Of a stretch of DNA of 64,000 nt, positions 1 to 8,056 are shown in pieces. The translations under genes and the position numbers were made by a program. The number at the start of each line of letters is the position of its first letter. Within the stretch, counting starts at the first letter, position 1. Source of the stretch: Mycobacterium colombiense (GTDB lineage: Bacteria > Actinomycetota > Actinomycetes > Mycobacteriales > Mycobacteriaceae); contig NZ_MBEI01000008.1 of assembly GCF_001953985.1 (NCBI RefSeq), forward strand, positions 56,751-120,750. Reading direction: 5' to 3'. Under the pieces are notes generated by a model. It ran no database searches, was not told where the DNA came from, and saw only the letters and a list, made by a program, of their open reading frames with translations.

Positions 1-50
1 TCGTTGTACGTCAGGTCGTATGCGGGTCGGTGCCCGTCGAGAAACCTCAT
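1..50 (-). CDS. guaB1: GuaB1 family IMP dehydrogenase/GMP reductase-like protein, N-terminus only (window edge)
   Basis: The reverse strand from an ATG at 48-50 reads MRFLDGHRPAYDLTYN before leaving the window. I recognise this as the conserved start of mycobacterial GuaB1. The family is IMPDH-like, and mycobacterial GuaB1 has been reported to act as a GMP reductase in purine salvage. It lies 48 bp downstream of gnd on the same strand, the arrangement known in M. tuberculosis (Rv1843c-Rv1844c). Only 16 codons are visible, so the catalytic part cannot be judged. Confidence 0.82.
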   Translation of the reverse strand, partial: MRFLDGHRPAYDLTYN

Positions 51-98
51 CGCAGTCGCCCCACCAACTCAAGCCCCCTTCACTCTGGTATCGCCCGG

Positions 99-1568
99 CT
101 ACGCGGGCACTTCGGAGCGGTCTCCGCTCCACAGTGTGTGGAAGCGCTTGCCCGGGTCGTCATCGATGCGCCCGTAGGTGTGTGCGCCGAAGAAGTCGCG
201 CAAGCCCTGCGTGAGTGCCGCCGGCAGCCGCTCGGTGCGCAGCGCGTCGTAATAGGACAGCGCGGAGGCGAAGCCGGGGATCGGGATGCCGAGCTCGGTG
301 GCCTTCACCACGACGCGACGCCAGCTGTCGATGGATTCCTCGATGGCACTGCGGAAATAGGGCGCGACGATCAGGGTCGGCAGGTCGGGATTCTCGTCGA
401 ACGCCTCCTTGATCCGGTTGAGGAACTTCGCCCGGATGATGCACCCGCCGCGCCATATCGTCGCCATGTCGCCGGGCGTGATGCCCCAGTCGTACTCGGC
501 GCTGCCGGCCTGGATCTGGTTGAAGCCCTGCGCGTAGGCGACGATCTTCGACGCGTACAGGGCCTTGCTCACGTCGTCGATGAACTGCGTTGCGTCGCTT
601 GGCTTCTCGCCGAGCCGGCCGGAGGCCAGGCCGGTGGTGGCCTTGCGCTGGGCGACCGAGCCGGACAGCGCGCGGGCGAACACCGCCTCGGCGATACCGG
701 TCACCGGCACACCGAGATCGAGGGCCGACTTCACGGTCCAGCGCCCCGTGCCCTTCTGCTCGGCCTCGTCGAGGATGAGGTCGACCAGCGGCTTGCCGGT
801 TTTGGCGTCGGTCTGGCGCAGCACCTGCGCGGTGATCTCGATCAGGAAGCTGTCCAGGTCGCCCTTGTTCCACTCGGCGAACACGTCGGCGATCTCGGGA
901 GCGGTCTTGCCCAGGCCGTCGCGCAACAACTGGTAGGCCTCGCCGATCAGCTGCATGTCGGAGTACTCGATGCCGTTGTGCACCATCTTGACGAAATGAC
1001 CGGCGCCGTCGGGGCCGATGTGGGTGCAGCACGGCACGCCGTCGACGTGCGCGGAGATCTCCTCGAGCAGCGGGCCGAGCGACTTGTACGACTCGGCCGG
1101 GCCGCCGGGCATGATCGACGGGCCGTTGAGCGCGCCCTCCTCACCGCCGGAGATGCCTGCGCCGACGAAGTGCAGGCCCCGCTCGCGGATCGCCTTCTCG
1201 CGGCGGATGGTGTCGGTGTAGAGCGCGTTGCCGCCGTCGATGATGATGTCGCCGGATTCCATGGCGTCGGCGAGCTCGTTGATGACGGCGTCGGTGGGGT
1301 CACCCGCCTTGACCATGATGATCACCCGTCGCGGCTTCTCCAGCGCGTCCAGAAATTCCTCGATCGTCTCGGAGCGGACGAAGTTGCCGTCGTCGCCGTG
1401 CTCCTTGAGCAGCGCATCGGTTTTGGCGATCGAGCGGTTGTGCAGCGCCACGGTGTAGCCGTGCCGGGCGAAGTTGCGGGCGAGGTTTGAACCCATCACG
1501 GCCAGGCCCGTGACGCCGATCTGCGCGGTGCCGGTCTTGGAGCTGGAGCGGGCATCCGACGAACTCAT
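99..1568 (-). CDS. gnd: 6-phosphogluconate dehydrogenase (decarboxylating)
   Basis: Oxidises 6-phosphogluconate to ribulose-5-phosphate with NADP+ in the cytosolic pentose phosphate pathway. The 489-residue protein has the nucleotide-binding GLAVMGSN at about 20-27, the substrate loop GISGGEEGA near 138, the catalytic lysine and asparagine in KMVHNGIEY near 195, and the C-terminal FFGAHTYGRID. Length and ends match the homodimeric class (M. tuberculosis Gnd1, 485 aa). I chose the ATG at 1568 because residues upstream in the same frame look random and the family starts there. It follows blaR after 100 bp on the same strand and precedes guaB1, so it may be read partly from the bla promoter. Confidence 0.97.
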   Translation of the reverse strand: MSSSDARSSSKTGTAQIGVTGLAVMGSNLARNFARHGYTVALHNRSIAKTDALLKEHGDDGNFVRSETIEEFLDALEKPRRVIIMVKAGDPTDAVINELADAMESGDIIIDGGNALYTDTIRREKAIRERGLHFVGAGISGGEEGALNGPSIMPGGPAESYKSLGPLLEEISAHVDGVPCCTHIGPDGAGHFVKMVHNGIEYSDMQLIGEAYQLLRDGLGKTAPEIADVFAEWNKGDLDSFLIEITAQVLRQTDAKTGKPLVDLILDEAEQKGTGRWTVKSALDLGVPVTGIAEAVFARALSGSVAQRKATTGLASGRLGEKPSDATQFIDDVSKALYASKIVAYAQGFNQIQAGSAEYDWGITPGDMATIWRGGCIIRAKFLNRIKEAFDENPDLPTLIVAPYFRSAIEESIDSWRRVVVKATELGIPIPGFASALSYYDALRTERLPAALTQGLRDFFGAHTYGRIDDDPGKRFHTLWSGDRSEVPA

Positions 1569-1668
1569 GTTTTCGCCTCTCAATGTGGACAACTTTTCCG
1601 AAAAGCTTTCGGTGACACTGTGGCACAGCGAACAGTCGGGCGCCCGGGGTGATCGGCCCCCGGCTGCG

Positions 1669-2619
1669 TCAGAGGTTGAACAAGCGTTCCAGCTCGGTGA
1701 GCCACGGGACGGCCAGCGCGACGGTGGGCACCACGAACACCGCGGCCGCGGCCAGGTATGCGGCCGCCGACAGCAGCGGGCTGTTGCCACGTCCACCCAG
1801 CCGGCGCACCCTGACCACCGTGCTGGGGCCGCTGGCCGCGAGTGCACCCGACGGGGCCAGCCCCGATGCGCACGCGACCAGCGCCCGGGCCAGGGGAGCG
1901 CGACCCGCGGCGCGGACCGCCGCATCGTCGGCGAGCAACTCGACCAGGAGCTGGACCGCACCGAGCGCGTTGGCGCTGCGGACCAGCCGCGGGAATGCGG
2001 CGTGCACCGCTGTGAAGGCCTCCAGCACCAGGTCGTGTCGCGCGCGCAGGTGGGCGCGCTCGTGGGTGAGAATCGCCTCGACCTCGGCGTCGGCGAGCGT
2101 GGTCAGCGTTCCCTCGCTGACCACCACCCGGCTGCGCACGCCGGGCAGGCAGTAGGCGAGCGGCTGCGCCACGTCGAGCACGCGCAGATCGCGCGTGCGG
2201 GCGCGGGGCTGGGACAGCGCCGCGCCGTGGCCGACTCCGACCAGGTCGACGACCATGCGGTGGTGGGCCCGTCGTTTCCGGTTGGCGATGGCCACCCGGA
2301 CCACCGCGACCATCAATCGGGCGCCGACCAGCACGGTCAGGGCGAAAACGCTGACGTAGACCGTCCACAGCGGCCAGCCGAGGCGGTCGGCGGCGCCGAC
2401 GATGCTGGTCGTGGGGCGCCCGTCGCGGCCGGGCATCAGCAACCGGGTGGCGATCGCGATGCCGGCGCTGAACGCCGACAGCACCGCGGCCAGCGCGACG
2501 GCTTGCCAGAGCACCATGGCGGCGCGGGGAGCGCGCAGCGGCCAGCGCGCGCGTGCCAACATCGCCGGCACCGGGCCGGTCAGTAGCACCGCGAGAATGG
2601 TGAAAGCCAGCGCGGACAC
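1669..2619 (-). CDS. blaR: BlaR-like M56 family membrane metalloprotease
   Basis: Membrane zinc protease that in the BlaR/MecR system cleaves or inactivates the BlaI repressor. The 316-aa protein starts with GTG 14 bp after blaI. Hydrophobic segments lie near 3-20, 35-60, 85-110 and at the C-terminus, and the zinc motif HERAH is at 186-190. Staphylococcal BlaR1 is about 600 aa and carries a C-terminal penicillin-binding sensor; that domain is absent here, as it is in the M. tuberculosis orthologue Rv1845c. What it senses is therefore not shown by the sequence. Expressed with blaI and probably repressed by it. Confidence 0.93.
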   Translation of the reverse strand: MSALAFTILAVLLTGPVPAMLARARWPLRAPRAAMVLWQAVALAAVLSAFSAGIAIATRLLMPGRDGRPTTSIVGAADRLGWPLWTVYVSVFALTVLVGARLMVAVVRVAIANRKRRAHHRMVVDLVGVGHGAALSQPRARTRDLRVLDVAQPLAYCLPGVRSRVVVSEGTLTTLADAEVEAILTHERAHLRARHDLVLEAFTAVHAAFPRLVRSANALGAVQLLVELLADDAAVRAAGRAPLARALVACASGLAPSGALAASGPSTVVRVRRLGGRGNSPLLSAAAYLAAAAVFVVPTVALAVPWLTELERLFNL

Positions 2620-2633
2620 ATAGTTAGTGTCCC

Positions 2634-3053
2634 TCAGCCCTCCGGTGGAGCGCCAGCAGATGGGGAGTTGTTGCGTTGATTGGCTTCCAGTTCGGCGAGT
2701 GCGCGCCGCAGCGCCTCCGCCTCGTCGGCGCCGACGCGTTCGACGAAGTGCACCAGCGCGGCCTGACGGCCGCCGGAATCCTCGGCCTGGGCCAGCGCGT
2801 CCACCATGAGTCCGGCGACCAGTTCGTCGCGACCGTGCACCGGTGCGTACCGGTGCGCCCGGTCGTCGCGGATCTGGGAGACCAGGTTCTTCTTGGCCAG
2901 CCGTTGCAGGACGGTCATGATCGTGGTGTAGGCCAGGTCGCGCTGTGCCGATAACGCCTCATGGACCTGGCGAACGGTCTGAGGCTCGGGCGTGGACCAC
3001 AGGTGGTCCATGACGGCCCGTTCTAGATCCCCCAGCCGTGTCAGTTTGGCCAT
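2634..3053 (-). CDS. blaI: BlaI/MecI family transcriptional repressor
   Basis: Winged-helix repressor of beta-lactam-responsive genes; in M. tuberculosis BlaI (Rv1846c) also reaches blaC and respiratory genes. The 139-aa protein begins MAKLTRLGDLERAVMDHLW and contains the family core with TVRQVHEAL, TTIMTVLQRLAKK (recognition helix region) and the C-terminal dimerisation helices. The ATG at 3053 is chosen over in-frame codons upstream because it matches the family start. A BlaI-type palindrome lies 44 bp upstream (3097-3113), consistent with autoregulation. First gene of blaI-blaR, perhaps extending to gnd-guaB1. Confidence 0.96.
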   Translation of the reverse strand: MAKLTRLGDLERAVMDHLWSTPEPQTVRQVHEALSAQRDLAYTTIMTVLQRLAKKNLVSQIRDDRAHRYAPVHGRDELVAGLMVDALAQAEDSGGRQAALVHFVERVGADEAEALRRALAELEANQRNNSPSAGAPPEG

Positions 3054-3096
3054 AGTTCGTTCATCTCCTGAGCGTCGAATCAAGCGTACTCCGGCT

Positions 3097-3113
3097 TACT
3101 ACCGACGGTCGTA
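3097..3113. promoter_or_regulatory. Probable BlaI operator
   Basis: The 17-mer TACTACCGACGGTCGTA is an imperfect dyad, TACTAC and GTCGTA around a five-base spacer. It resembles the TAC/GTA half-sites of BlaI operators. It lies 44 bp upstream of the blaI start, where autorepression is expected. Confidence 0.65.
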
Positions 3114-3189
3114 CGAAAGCCTGACAAATCGCTGTGTCGGCCACCGCGCGCCCCCGCCGCGAACAAGAAGAACAATACCCCTTGCAAAG

Positions 3190-3208
3190 TTAGGGCAGCC
3201 TTGCCTAT
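3190..3208. promoter_or_regulatory. Possible IdeR iron box
   Basis: TTAGGGCAGCCTTGCCTAT agrees with the IdeR consensus TTAGGTTAGGCTAACCTAA at 13 of 19 positions, with both outer half-sites largely intact. It sits between blaI and the thioesterase gene. I recall that the M. tuberculosis Rv1846c-Rv1847 pair was reported as IdeR-affected, which would fit, but this is from memory. Confidence 0.5.
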
Positions 3209-3370
3209 TCTGATCGAGTCGAGCGATAACGGACCGTGTGAGAGTCCTGAGGGCTGCAGCGACCCCCGGTCTACTCGATCGGCGAGCCCCGTGCCTTCGA
3301 GGCGCGGGGCTCAGCCGTTTTCCGGCCCAGAATCCGCCGCGACGTCGTGCCGGGGCCATGGTGTAGACAC

Positions 3371-3799
3371 ATGGACGTGCCAGAGCCGCAGAAAACGATC
3401 CTCCCGCCGGACTTCGCCGCACCGTTCGACCGCGAAATCGGGCTGCAATTCACCGAACTCAGCCCCGACGGTGCCCGCGCCCAGCTCGAGGTCACGCCCA
3501 AGCTGCTGCAGCCGATGGGTTTGGTTCACGGTGGCGTTTACTGCTCGATGATCGAGAGCATGGCCAGCGTCGCCGCCTACACGTGGCTGGCCACCCGCGG
3601 CGGCGGAAACGTGGTGGGCGTCAACAACAACACCGACTTTTTGCGCTCCATCGGCTCGGGCATGGTGTACGGCACCGTCGAGCCGATCCACCGCGGGCGA
3701 AGCCAGCAATTGTGGTTGGTCACCATCACCGACAGCGACGACCGGATCGTCGCCCGCGGTCAGGTGCGGCTGCAGAACCTCGAGGTTCGCGAGGGCTGA
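3371..3799 (+). CDS. PaaI-type hotdog-fold thioesterase
   Basis: Likely hydrolyses a small acyl-CoA in the cytosol. The 142-aa protein is a single hotdog domain with the central helix motif GLVHGGVYCSMIESMAS near residues 53-69, the usual HGG of the PaaI/YbdB group, and a final strand ARGQVRLQN. The ATG at 3371 fits the M. tuberculosis Rv1847 orthologue (140 aa). In M. tuberculosis the urease operon follows; here the next gene is ndh, convergent, 66 bp away. The actual substrate is unknown. Confidence 0.9.
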   Translation: MDVPEPQKTILPPDFAAPFDREIGLQFTELSPDGARAQLEVTPKLLQPMGLVHGGVYCSMIESMASVAAYTWLATRGGGNVVGVNNNTDFLRSIGSGMVYGTVEPIHRGRSQQLWLVTITDSDDRIVARGQVRLQNLEVREG

Positions 3800-3865
3800 T
3801 CAGGCTCGACCAGCGATGAAATGCGTTGTCGCGCACCCTCATCCGAGGGAGTCAGCGGCGATCGG

Positions 3866-5251
3866 CTAGCTGGCCCGCCTGGCCGCCGGCCGCTTGGCCT
3901 CCGCGGCGACCACTGCCAGCTGCTCGAGCCGGGTCCGGGCGAACGCCTGCTGCTCGGTGATCGTCAGCTGGCCGCGCCGGGTGCTCAGGAACGTCACCGT
4001 CCAGGACAGCAGCGTGCTGATCTTGGTCTTGAACCCGACCAGGTAGACCAGGTGCAGCACCAGCCAGGCGAACCAGGCGAACAGGCCGCTGAATTCGAGG
4101 GGGCCGATCTTGGCCACCGCGGAGAACCGCGACACCGTGGCCATGGAGCCCTTGTCGAAGTACTGGAACGGCTCCCGGTCGGCCGGGTTGGCGCCGCCGA
4201 GTTCGGCCTTGATGGCGCTCGCGACGTACTTGGCGCCCTGAATCGCCCCCTGCGCCACCCCTGGCACGCCTTCCACGGCGGCCAGGTCGCCGATGACGAA
4301 CACGTTCGGGTGGCCGGGGACCGACAGGTCGGGCAGCACCTTGACGCGGCCGGCCCGGTCCAGTTCGACCGACGACTGATCGGCGAGGTCGCGCCCCAGC
4401 GGGCTGGCTGACACGCCGGCGGACCACACCTTGCAGGCCGACTCGATGCGCCGGACGGTGCCGTCGGAATCCTTCACGGTGATGCCGTTGCGATCGACGT
4501 CGGTGACCATCGCACCCAGTTGGATTTCTACGCCCATCTTCTCCAGCCGGGCCGCCGCGCGCTGACCCAGCTTGTCGCCGAACGGCGGCAGCACGGCGGG
4601 CGCGGCATCGAGCAGAATCACCCGCGCCTTCGTCGAGTCGATGTGCCGGAACGAGCCCCTCAAGGTGTCCTTCGCCAATTCCGCTATCTGCCCGGCCATT
4701 TCGACGCCGGTGGGCCCGGCCCCGATCACGGTGAACGTCAGCAGCTTGGCTCTCCGCTCCGGATCGCGCGACCGCTCGGCCTGTTCGAACGCGCTGAGGA
4801 TGCGCCCTCGCACCTCGAGGGCGTCGTCGATCGACTTCATGCCGGGCGCGAATTCGGCGAAATGGTCGTTGCCGAAATACGACTGGCCGGCGCCGGCGGC
4901 GATGATCAGGCTGTCGTAGGGAGTGTCGTAGGTGTGTCCGAGCAAATCGGACACCACGAACTTGCCCTCCAGATCGATGTGAGTGACGTCCCCGAGCAGC
5001 ACCTGAACGTTGCGCTGCCTGCGCAGCACGACCCGGGTCGGCGGCGCGATATCGCCTTCGGACACAATGCCCGTCGCCACTTGGTACAGCAGCGGCTGGA
5101 AGAGGTGGTGCGTCGTCCGCGCGATCAGTTTGATGTCAACGTTGGCGTGCTTGAGTTTCTTCGCCGCGTTCAGTCCACCGAACCCGGAGCCGATGATGAC
5201 CACCTGATGACGGCGCTCCGGTCCAGCTGTGGTACCTGGCTGGGGGCTCAT
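3866..5251 (-). CDS. ndh: Type II NADH dehydrogenase
   Basis: Non-proton-pumping NADH:menaquinone oxidoreductase on the inner face of the membrane. The 461-aa protein has the FAD dinucleotide motif in VVIIGSGFGGLNAA at 18-31, the NADH motif VIGAGPTGVEMAG near 175-187, the FAD-binding FVIGDLAAVEG near 320, and an amphipathic or hydrophobic C-terminal part that docks to the membrane. Length equals M. tuberculosis Ndh (463). A CRP-like palindrome at 5345-5362 lies about 100 bp upstream of the ATG, so cAMP-linked control is plausible. Confidence 0.97.
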   Translation of the reverse strand: MSPQPGTTAGPERRHQVVIIGSGFGGLNAAKKLKHANVDIKLIARTTHHLFQPLLYQVATGIVSEGDIAPPTRVVLRRQRNVQVLLGDVTHIDLEGKFVVSDLLGHTYDTPYDSLIIAAGAGQSYFGNDHFAEFAPGMKSIDDALEVRGRILSAFEQAERSRDPERRAKLLTFTVIGAGPTGVEMAGQIAELAKDTLRGSFRHIDSTKARVILLDAAPAVLPPFGDKLGQRAAARLEKMGVEIQLGAMVTDVDRNGITVKDSDGTVRRIESACKVWSAGVSASPLGRDLADQSSVELDRAGRVKVLPDLSVPGHPNVFVIGDLAAVEGVPGVAQGAIQGAKYVASAIKAELGGANPADREPFQYFDKGSMATVSRFSAVAKIGPLEFSGLFAWFAWLVLHLVYLVGFKTKISTLLSWTVTFLSTRRGQLTITEQQAFARTRLEQLAVVAAEAKRPAARRAS

Positions 5252-5344
5252 GTTTCCGCTGCTCCTGACGGGGGGCTTCTGGACGCGCGACTGCGATTAG
5301 CCACCACGCTAGTCAGGCGGATACCCGCAAACCTAGCTGGCAAC

Positions 5345-5362
5345 ATGTGTAATCAAACACAT
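5345..5362. promoter_or_regulatory. CRP/FNR-family palindrome upstream of ndh
   Basis: ATGTGT-AATCAA-ACACAT is a perfect inverted repeat. Its inner form TGTG-N8-CACA is the skeleton of the CRP consensus TGTGAN6TCACA, with the fifth base of each half changed symmetrically. The centre lies 102 bp upstream of the ndh ATG. Confidence 0.55.
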
Positions 5363-5438
5363 CGCCTGTATCACTGCTGGTCGTCGAGCGTGATACTCGT
5401 CATGTCCGCCCGGCCGGTCCGCTGAGGCGCCGAAATGC

Positions 5439-6356
5439 CTACAGCCCCACGAGCGGACGCAGCGCCGCGCCGGCCGCCTCGATGACGCCGGGCGTATAGA
5501 AGGGCAGGTTGATGATCACGCCGCCGATGCCCGCATCGATCACCTTTGACTTGATCTGATCGGCGACCGAATCCGGCGTGCCGACCACCATGCGCTGCGT
5601 CATCTCGGCGGGAATCTGGTCGAGGCTCGCGTTTTCGTCGATCAGCACCGTGGTCAGCGTGCTGGTTTCCAGGCTGGCGGGGTCGCGGCCCACGTCGTCA
5701 CAGGCCCGTCGCACCGCGTCCAGCTTGCGCGGCAGCTCGTCGAAACCCGCAATCACGTTGAGGTGGTCGAAATGCCGTGCTGCGAGCGGGATTGTCTTCT
5801 TCTCGCCGCTGCCACCGATCATCAGCGGAATGTGGTCCCGGAAGCGGGGATTGGCGAACGCCTCGCTGGTTTGGTACCACTTGCCCGAGAAGGTGGCGCG
5901 CTCGCCCTTGAGCATCGGCAGGATGATCTCCAGGGCCTCGTCGAGCCGGTTGAACCTGTCGGTGAAGGTGCCGAATTCGAAGCCCAGCTGTTCGTGCTCG
6001 AGCTGGAACCATCCGGTGCCGATCCCCAGGATCGCCCGGCCCTGGCTCACCACGTCGAGCGTGGTAATGGTCTTCGCGAGCAGGGACGGGTTGCGGTACG
6101 TGTTGCCGGTTACCAAGGTGCCCAGCTGCACCCGCTCGGTGGCGGTGGCCAGTGCCGCCAGGGCGGTGTACGCCTCCAGCATCGGCTGATCCGGCGATCC
6201 CAGCATCGGCAGTTGGTAGAAGTGGTCCATCACGAAAACCGAGTCGAATCCGGCGGATTCGGCCTCGCGGGCCTGGGCGATGACCGTTGGGAAGAGTTGC
6301 TCAACCCCGGTGCCGTAGGAGAAGTTGGGAATCTGCAGACCGAGTCGAATAGCCAC
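5439..6356 (-). CDS. LLM-class F420-dependent oxidoreductase
   Basis: A 305-aa protein of the luciferase-like monooxygenase superfamily, single TIM barrel. Visible features are the opening LGLQIPNF, VFVMDHF near 42, ATATERVQLGTLVTGNTYRNP near 72-92, GIGTGWFQLEHEQLGFEF near 117-134 and PLMIGGSGEKKTIPLAA. Mycobacterial members of this branch mostly use deazaflavin F420. It starts with GTG and is the orthologue of Rv1855c (307 aa). It lies 52 bp downstream of the SDR gene on the same strand, so the two may be co-transcribed. Substrate unknown. Confidence 0.92.
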   Translation of the reverse strand: MAIRLGLQIPNFSYGTGVEQLFPTVIAQAREAESAGFDSVFVMDHFYQLPMLGSPDQPMLEAYTALAALATATERVQLGTLVTGNTYRNPSLLAKTITTLDVVSQGRAILGIGTGWFQLEHEQLGFEFGTFTDRFNRLDEALEIILPMLKGERATFSGKWYQTSEAFANPRFRDHIPLMIGGSGEKKTIPLAARHFDHLNVIAGFDELPRKLDAVRRACDDVGRDPASLETSTLTTVLIDENASLDQIPAEMTQRMVVGTPDSVADQIKSKVIDAGIGGVIINLPFYTPGVIEAAGAALRPLVGL

Positions 6357-6408
6357 GAGATTTACCGTAGCGATCCGCCCCGCCCGGGAGAAGGGTGCGC
6401 GCTACGCC

Positions 6409-7086
6409 TCAGGCGAAACGAGCCAACGCGCCGTGGCTCACGTGCAGCGTCTGGCCGGTGATGTGGCGCGCCGCCGACGTGGTCAGGAACAACGCCAACC
6501 GGGCGGCCTCCGCGGCCACCGGCGCCGGGCTGCGGGACAGCCCGTCATAGCCGGCCTCGGCGCTGCGTCCACTCGCCACCACGTTGACCGTGATTCCGCG
6601 GGTGCCGAAAATGCCCGCCTGCCCGGCGGTCCAGTTCGACAGCGTGGCCTTGATGGCGGCGTCGGCGCTGCCCGCCGGCGGGTTCTCGGGCACCAGGCTG
6701 ATGATGGAGCCGCCCGAGCGCAGGTGATCGCCCACGGCCTGCACGGTCAACACTGCCGAAAGCACCGTCGCGTCAAGGGCATTGCGCCAGGCGTTCGCCG
6801 TGTCGGCGATCGAATAGGTGCGCGGATCGCCGGCGTCCCAGGTTGGGGCCGGCACGTTGACGATGGTGTCCAGGTGATGCGGGAAGAGGGGACGGGCCTC
6901 TTCGAGGCTGGCCGGGTCGGTGGTGTCGCAGACGATCGCCTCGACCTCGAGCTCCTTGGCGGCGATCTCCACATCGCTCTTGCGTGCGCCCACGAGGGTC
7001 ACCTTGTGGCCGTCATCGCGGAAGCTCTCGGCTACCGTGCGCCCCAGGTCCGTGTCTCCGCCGGTAACCAGCACCTCCACTGCCAT
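6409..7086 (-). CDS. SDR-fold oxidoreductase lacking the usual catalytic tyrosine
   Basis: The 225-aa protein is an NAD(P)-binding Rossmann protein: LVTGGDTDLGRTVAESF at 6-22 is a TGxxxGxG variant, SGGSIISLV is the strand carrying the usual serine, and GITVNVVASG the loop after the catalytic helix. The canonical YxxxK is replaced: the corresponding segment reads SADAAIKATL, keeping lysine but not tyrosine. It may bind nucleotide without normal SDR chemistry, or use another acid. Orthologue of Rv1856c. Divergent from modA. Confidence 0.85.
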   Translation of the reverse strand: MAVEVLVTGGDTDLGRTVAESFRDDGHKVTLVGARKSDVEIAAKELEVEAIVCDTTDPASLEEARPLFPHHLDTIVNVPAPTWDAGDPRTYSIADTANAWRNALDATVLSAVLTVQAVGDHLRSGGSIISLVPENPPAGSADAAIKATLSNWTAGQAGIFGTRGITVNVVASGRSAEAGYDGLSRSPAPVAAEAARLALFLTTSAARHITGQTLHVSHGALARFA

Positions 7087-7133
7087 GCCCTCCTCGTGTT
7101 CACGCGCGTTATGGCATCAATTCCCACATATGT

Positions 7134-7145
7134 TACTGGACAGTA
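7134..7145. promoter_or_regulatory. Perfect 12-bp palindrome in the SDR/modA intergenic region
   Basis: TACTG-GA-CAGTA is a dyad with identical arms, 48 bp upstream of the leftward SDR gene and 124 bp upstream of modA. The size and symmetry fit a TetR- or MarR-class operator, but no regulator gene is next to it. Confidence 0.35.
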
Positions 7146-7268
7146 GCTAGTCGGCGAAACTTTCGCCGGCGCGACGCGCGGATCATTTGCGTAACTATTC
7201 GGCCGCCACTTTCTTGCGGCGATTCAAGCGCCGAGCGGACCGCATCATCGGCGGGCTAGGGTGCATCC

Positions 7269-8048
7269 ATGCGTCGGATCGGGATCCTGGCCGCTGTAAT
7301 TTCGACCGTGCTGATGGCGGGCCTGATCGGGTGCGGTTCCAAGTCGCCCTCTTCGCAGACATCGTCGACATCCGGCGGCAAGGTCATGGTGTTCGCCGCG
7401 GCCTCGCTCAAGCCGTCGTTCACCCAGATCAGCCAGCGGTTCAAGGACCAGAATCCGGGCGTCGGCGTCGACTTCGAGTTCGCCGGCTCCTCCGACCTGG
7501 CGACCCAGCTGACGCAGGGCGCCACGGCCGACGTGTTCGCCTCGGCCGACACCGCGCAGATGGATACCGTCAGCAAGGCCGGCCTGCTGAACGGCAACCC
7601 GACGAACTTCGCGTCGAACACCCTGGTCATCGTCACCGCGCCGGGCAACCCGAAGAAGATCGGTTCCTTCGCCGACCTGGCCAGGCCCGGCCTCAACGTG
7701 GTGACCTGCCAGCAGCCGGTGCCGTGCGGGGCGGCGACCCACCGCGTCGAGGACAGCACCGGGGTGCGCCTCAACCCGGTCAGCGAGGAACTCAGCGTGA
7801 CGGACGCCCTCAACAAGGTCACCAGCGGGCAGGCCGACGCCGCGCTGGTCTACGTCACCGACGCCAGGTCCGCCGGCAGCAAGGTCGCGACCGTGAACTT
7901 CCCGGAGGCCGCCGGCGCGGTGAACGTCTATCCCATCGGCGTGCTGAAGAAGGCGCCGCTCGCCGCGCAGGCGCAGAAGTTCGTCGACCTGGTGACCTCA
8001 CCGACCGGGCAGCAGATCCTGGCCCAGGCCGGCTTCGCGAAACCCTGA
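7269..8048 (+). CDS. modA: Molybdate ABC transporter substrate-binding lipoprotein
   Basis: Binds molybdate (or tungstate) outside the membrane and delivers it to ModB. The 259-aa precursor has a signal peptide with lipobox LIGC (19-22), so it should be lipid-anchored at Cys22. The ModA core includes [11 protein letters not shown] with the oxyanion-binding serine, [24 protein letters not shown] and ALVYVTDA. First gene of modABC; modB begins 8 bp after its stop. Divergent from the SDR gene. Molybdate supports the molybdenum-cofactor enzymes. Confidence 0.96.
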   Translation: MRRIGILAAVISTVLMAGLIGCGSKSPSSQTSSTSGGKVMVFAAASLKPSFTQISQRFKDQNPGVGVDFEFAGSSDLATQLTQGATADVFASADTAQMDTVSKAGLLNGNPTNFASNTLVIVTAPGNPKKIGSFADLARPGLNVVTCQQPVPCGAATHRVEDSTGVRLNPVSEELSVTDALNKVTSGQADAALVYVTDARSAGSKVATVNFPEAAGAVNVYPIGVLKKAPLAAQAQKFVDLVTSPTGQQILAQAGFAKP

Positions 8049-8056
8049 CGCCGCCC

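Larger units (their letters stand above)
3054..3370. other. Divergent intergenic region blaI / thioesterase
   Basis: This 317-bp gap separates blaI (leftward) from the thioesterase gene (rightward). It holds a BlaI-type operator near blaI and an iron-box-like 19-mer near its middle. No further gene is supported: the short frames crossing it have no recognisable family and overlap both sites. Confidence 0.7.
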
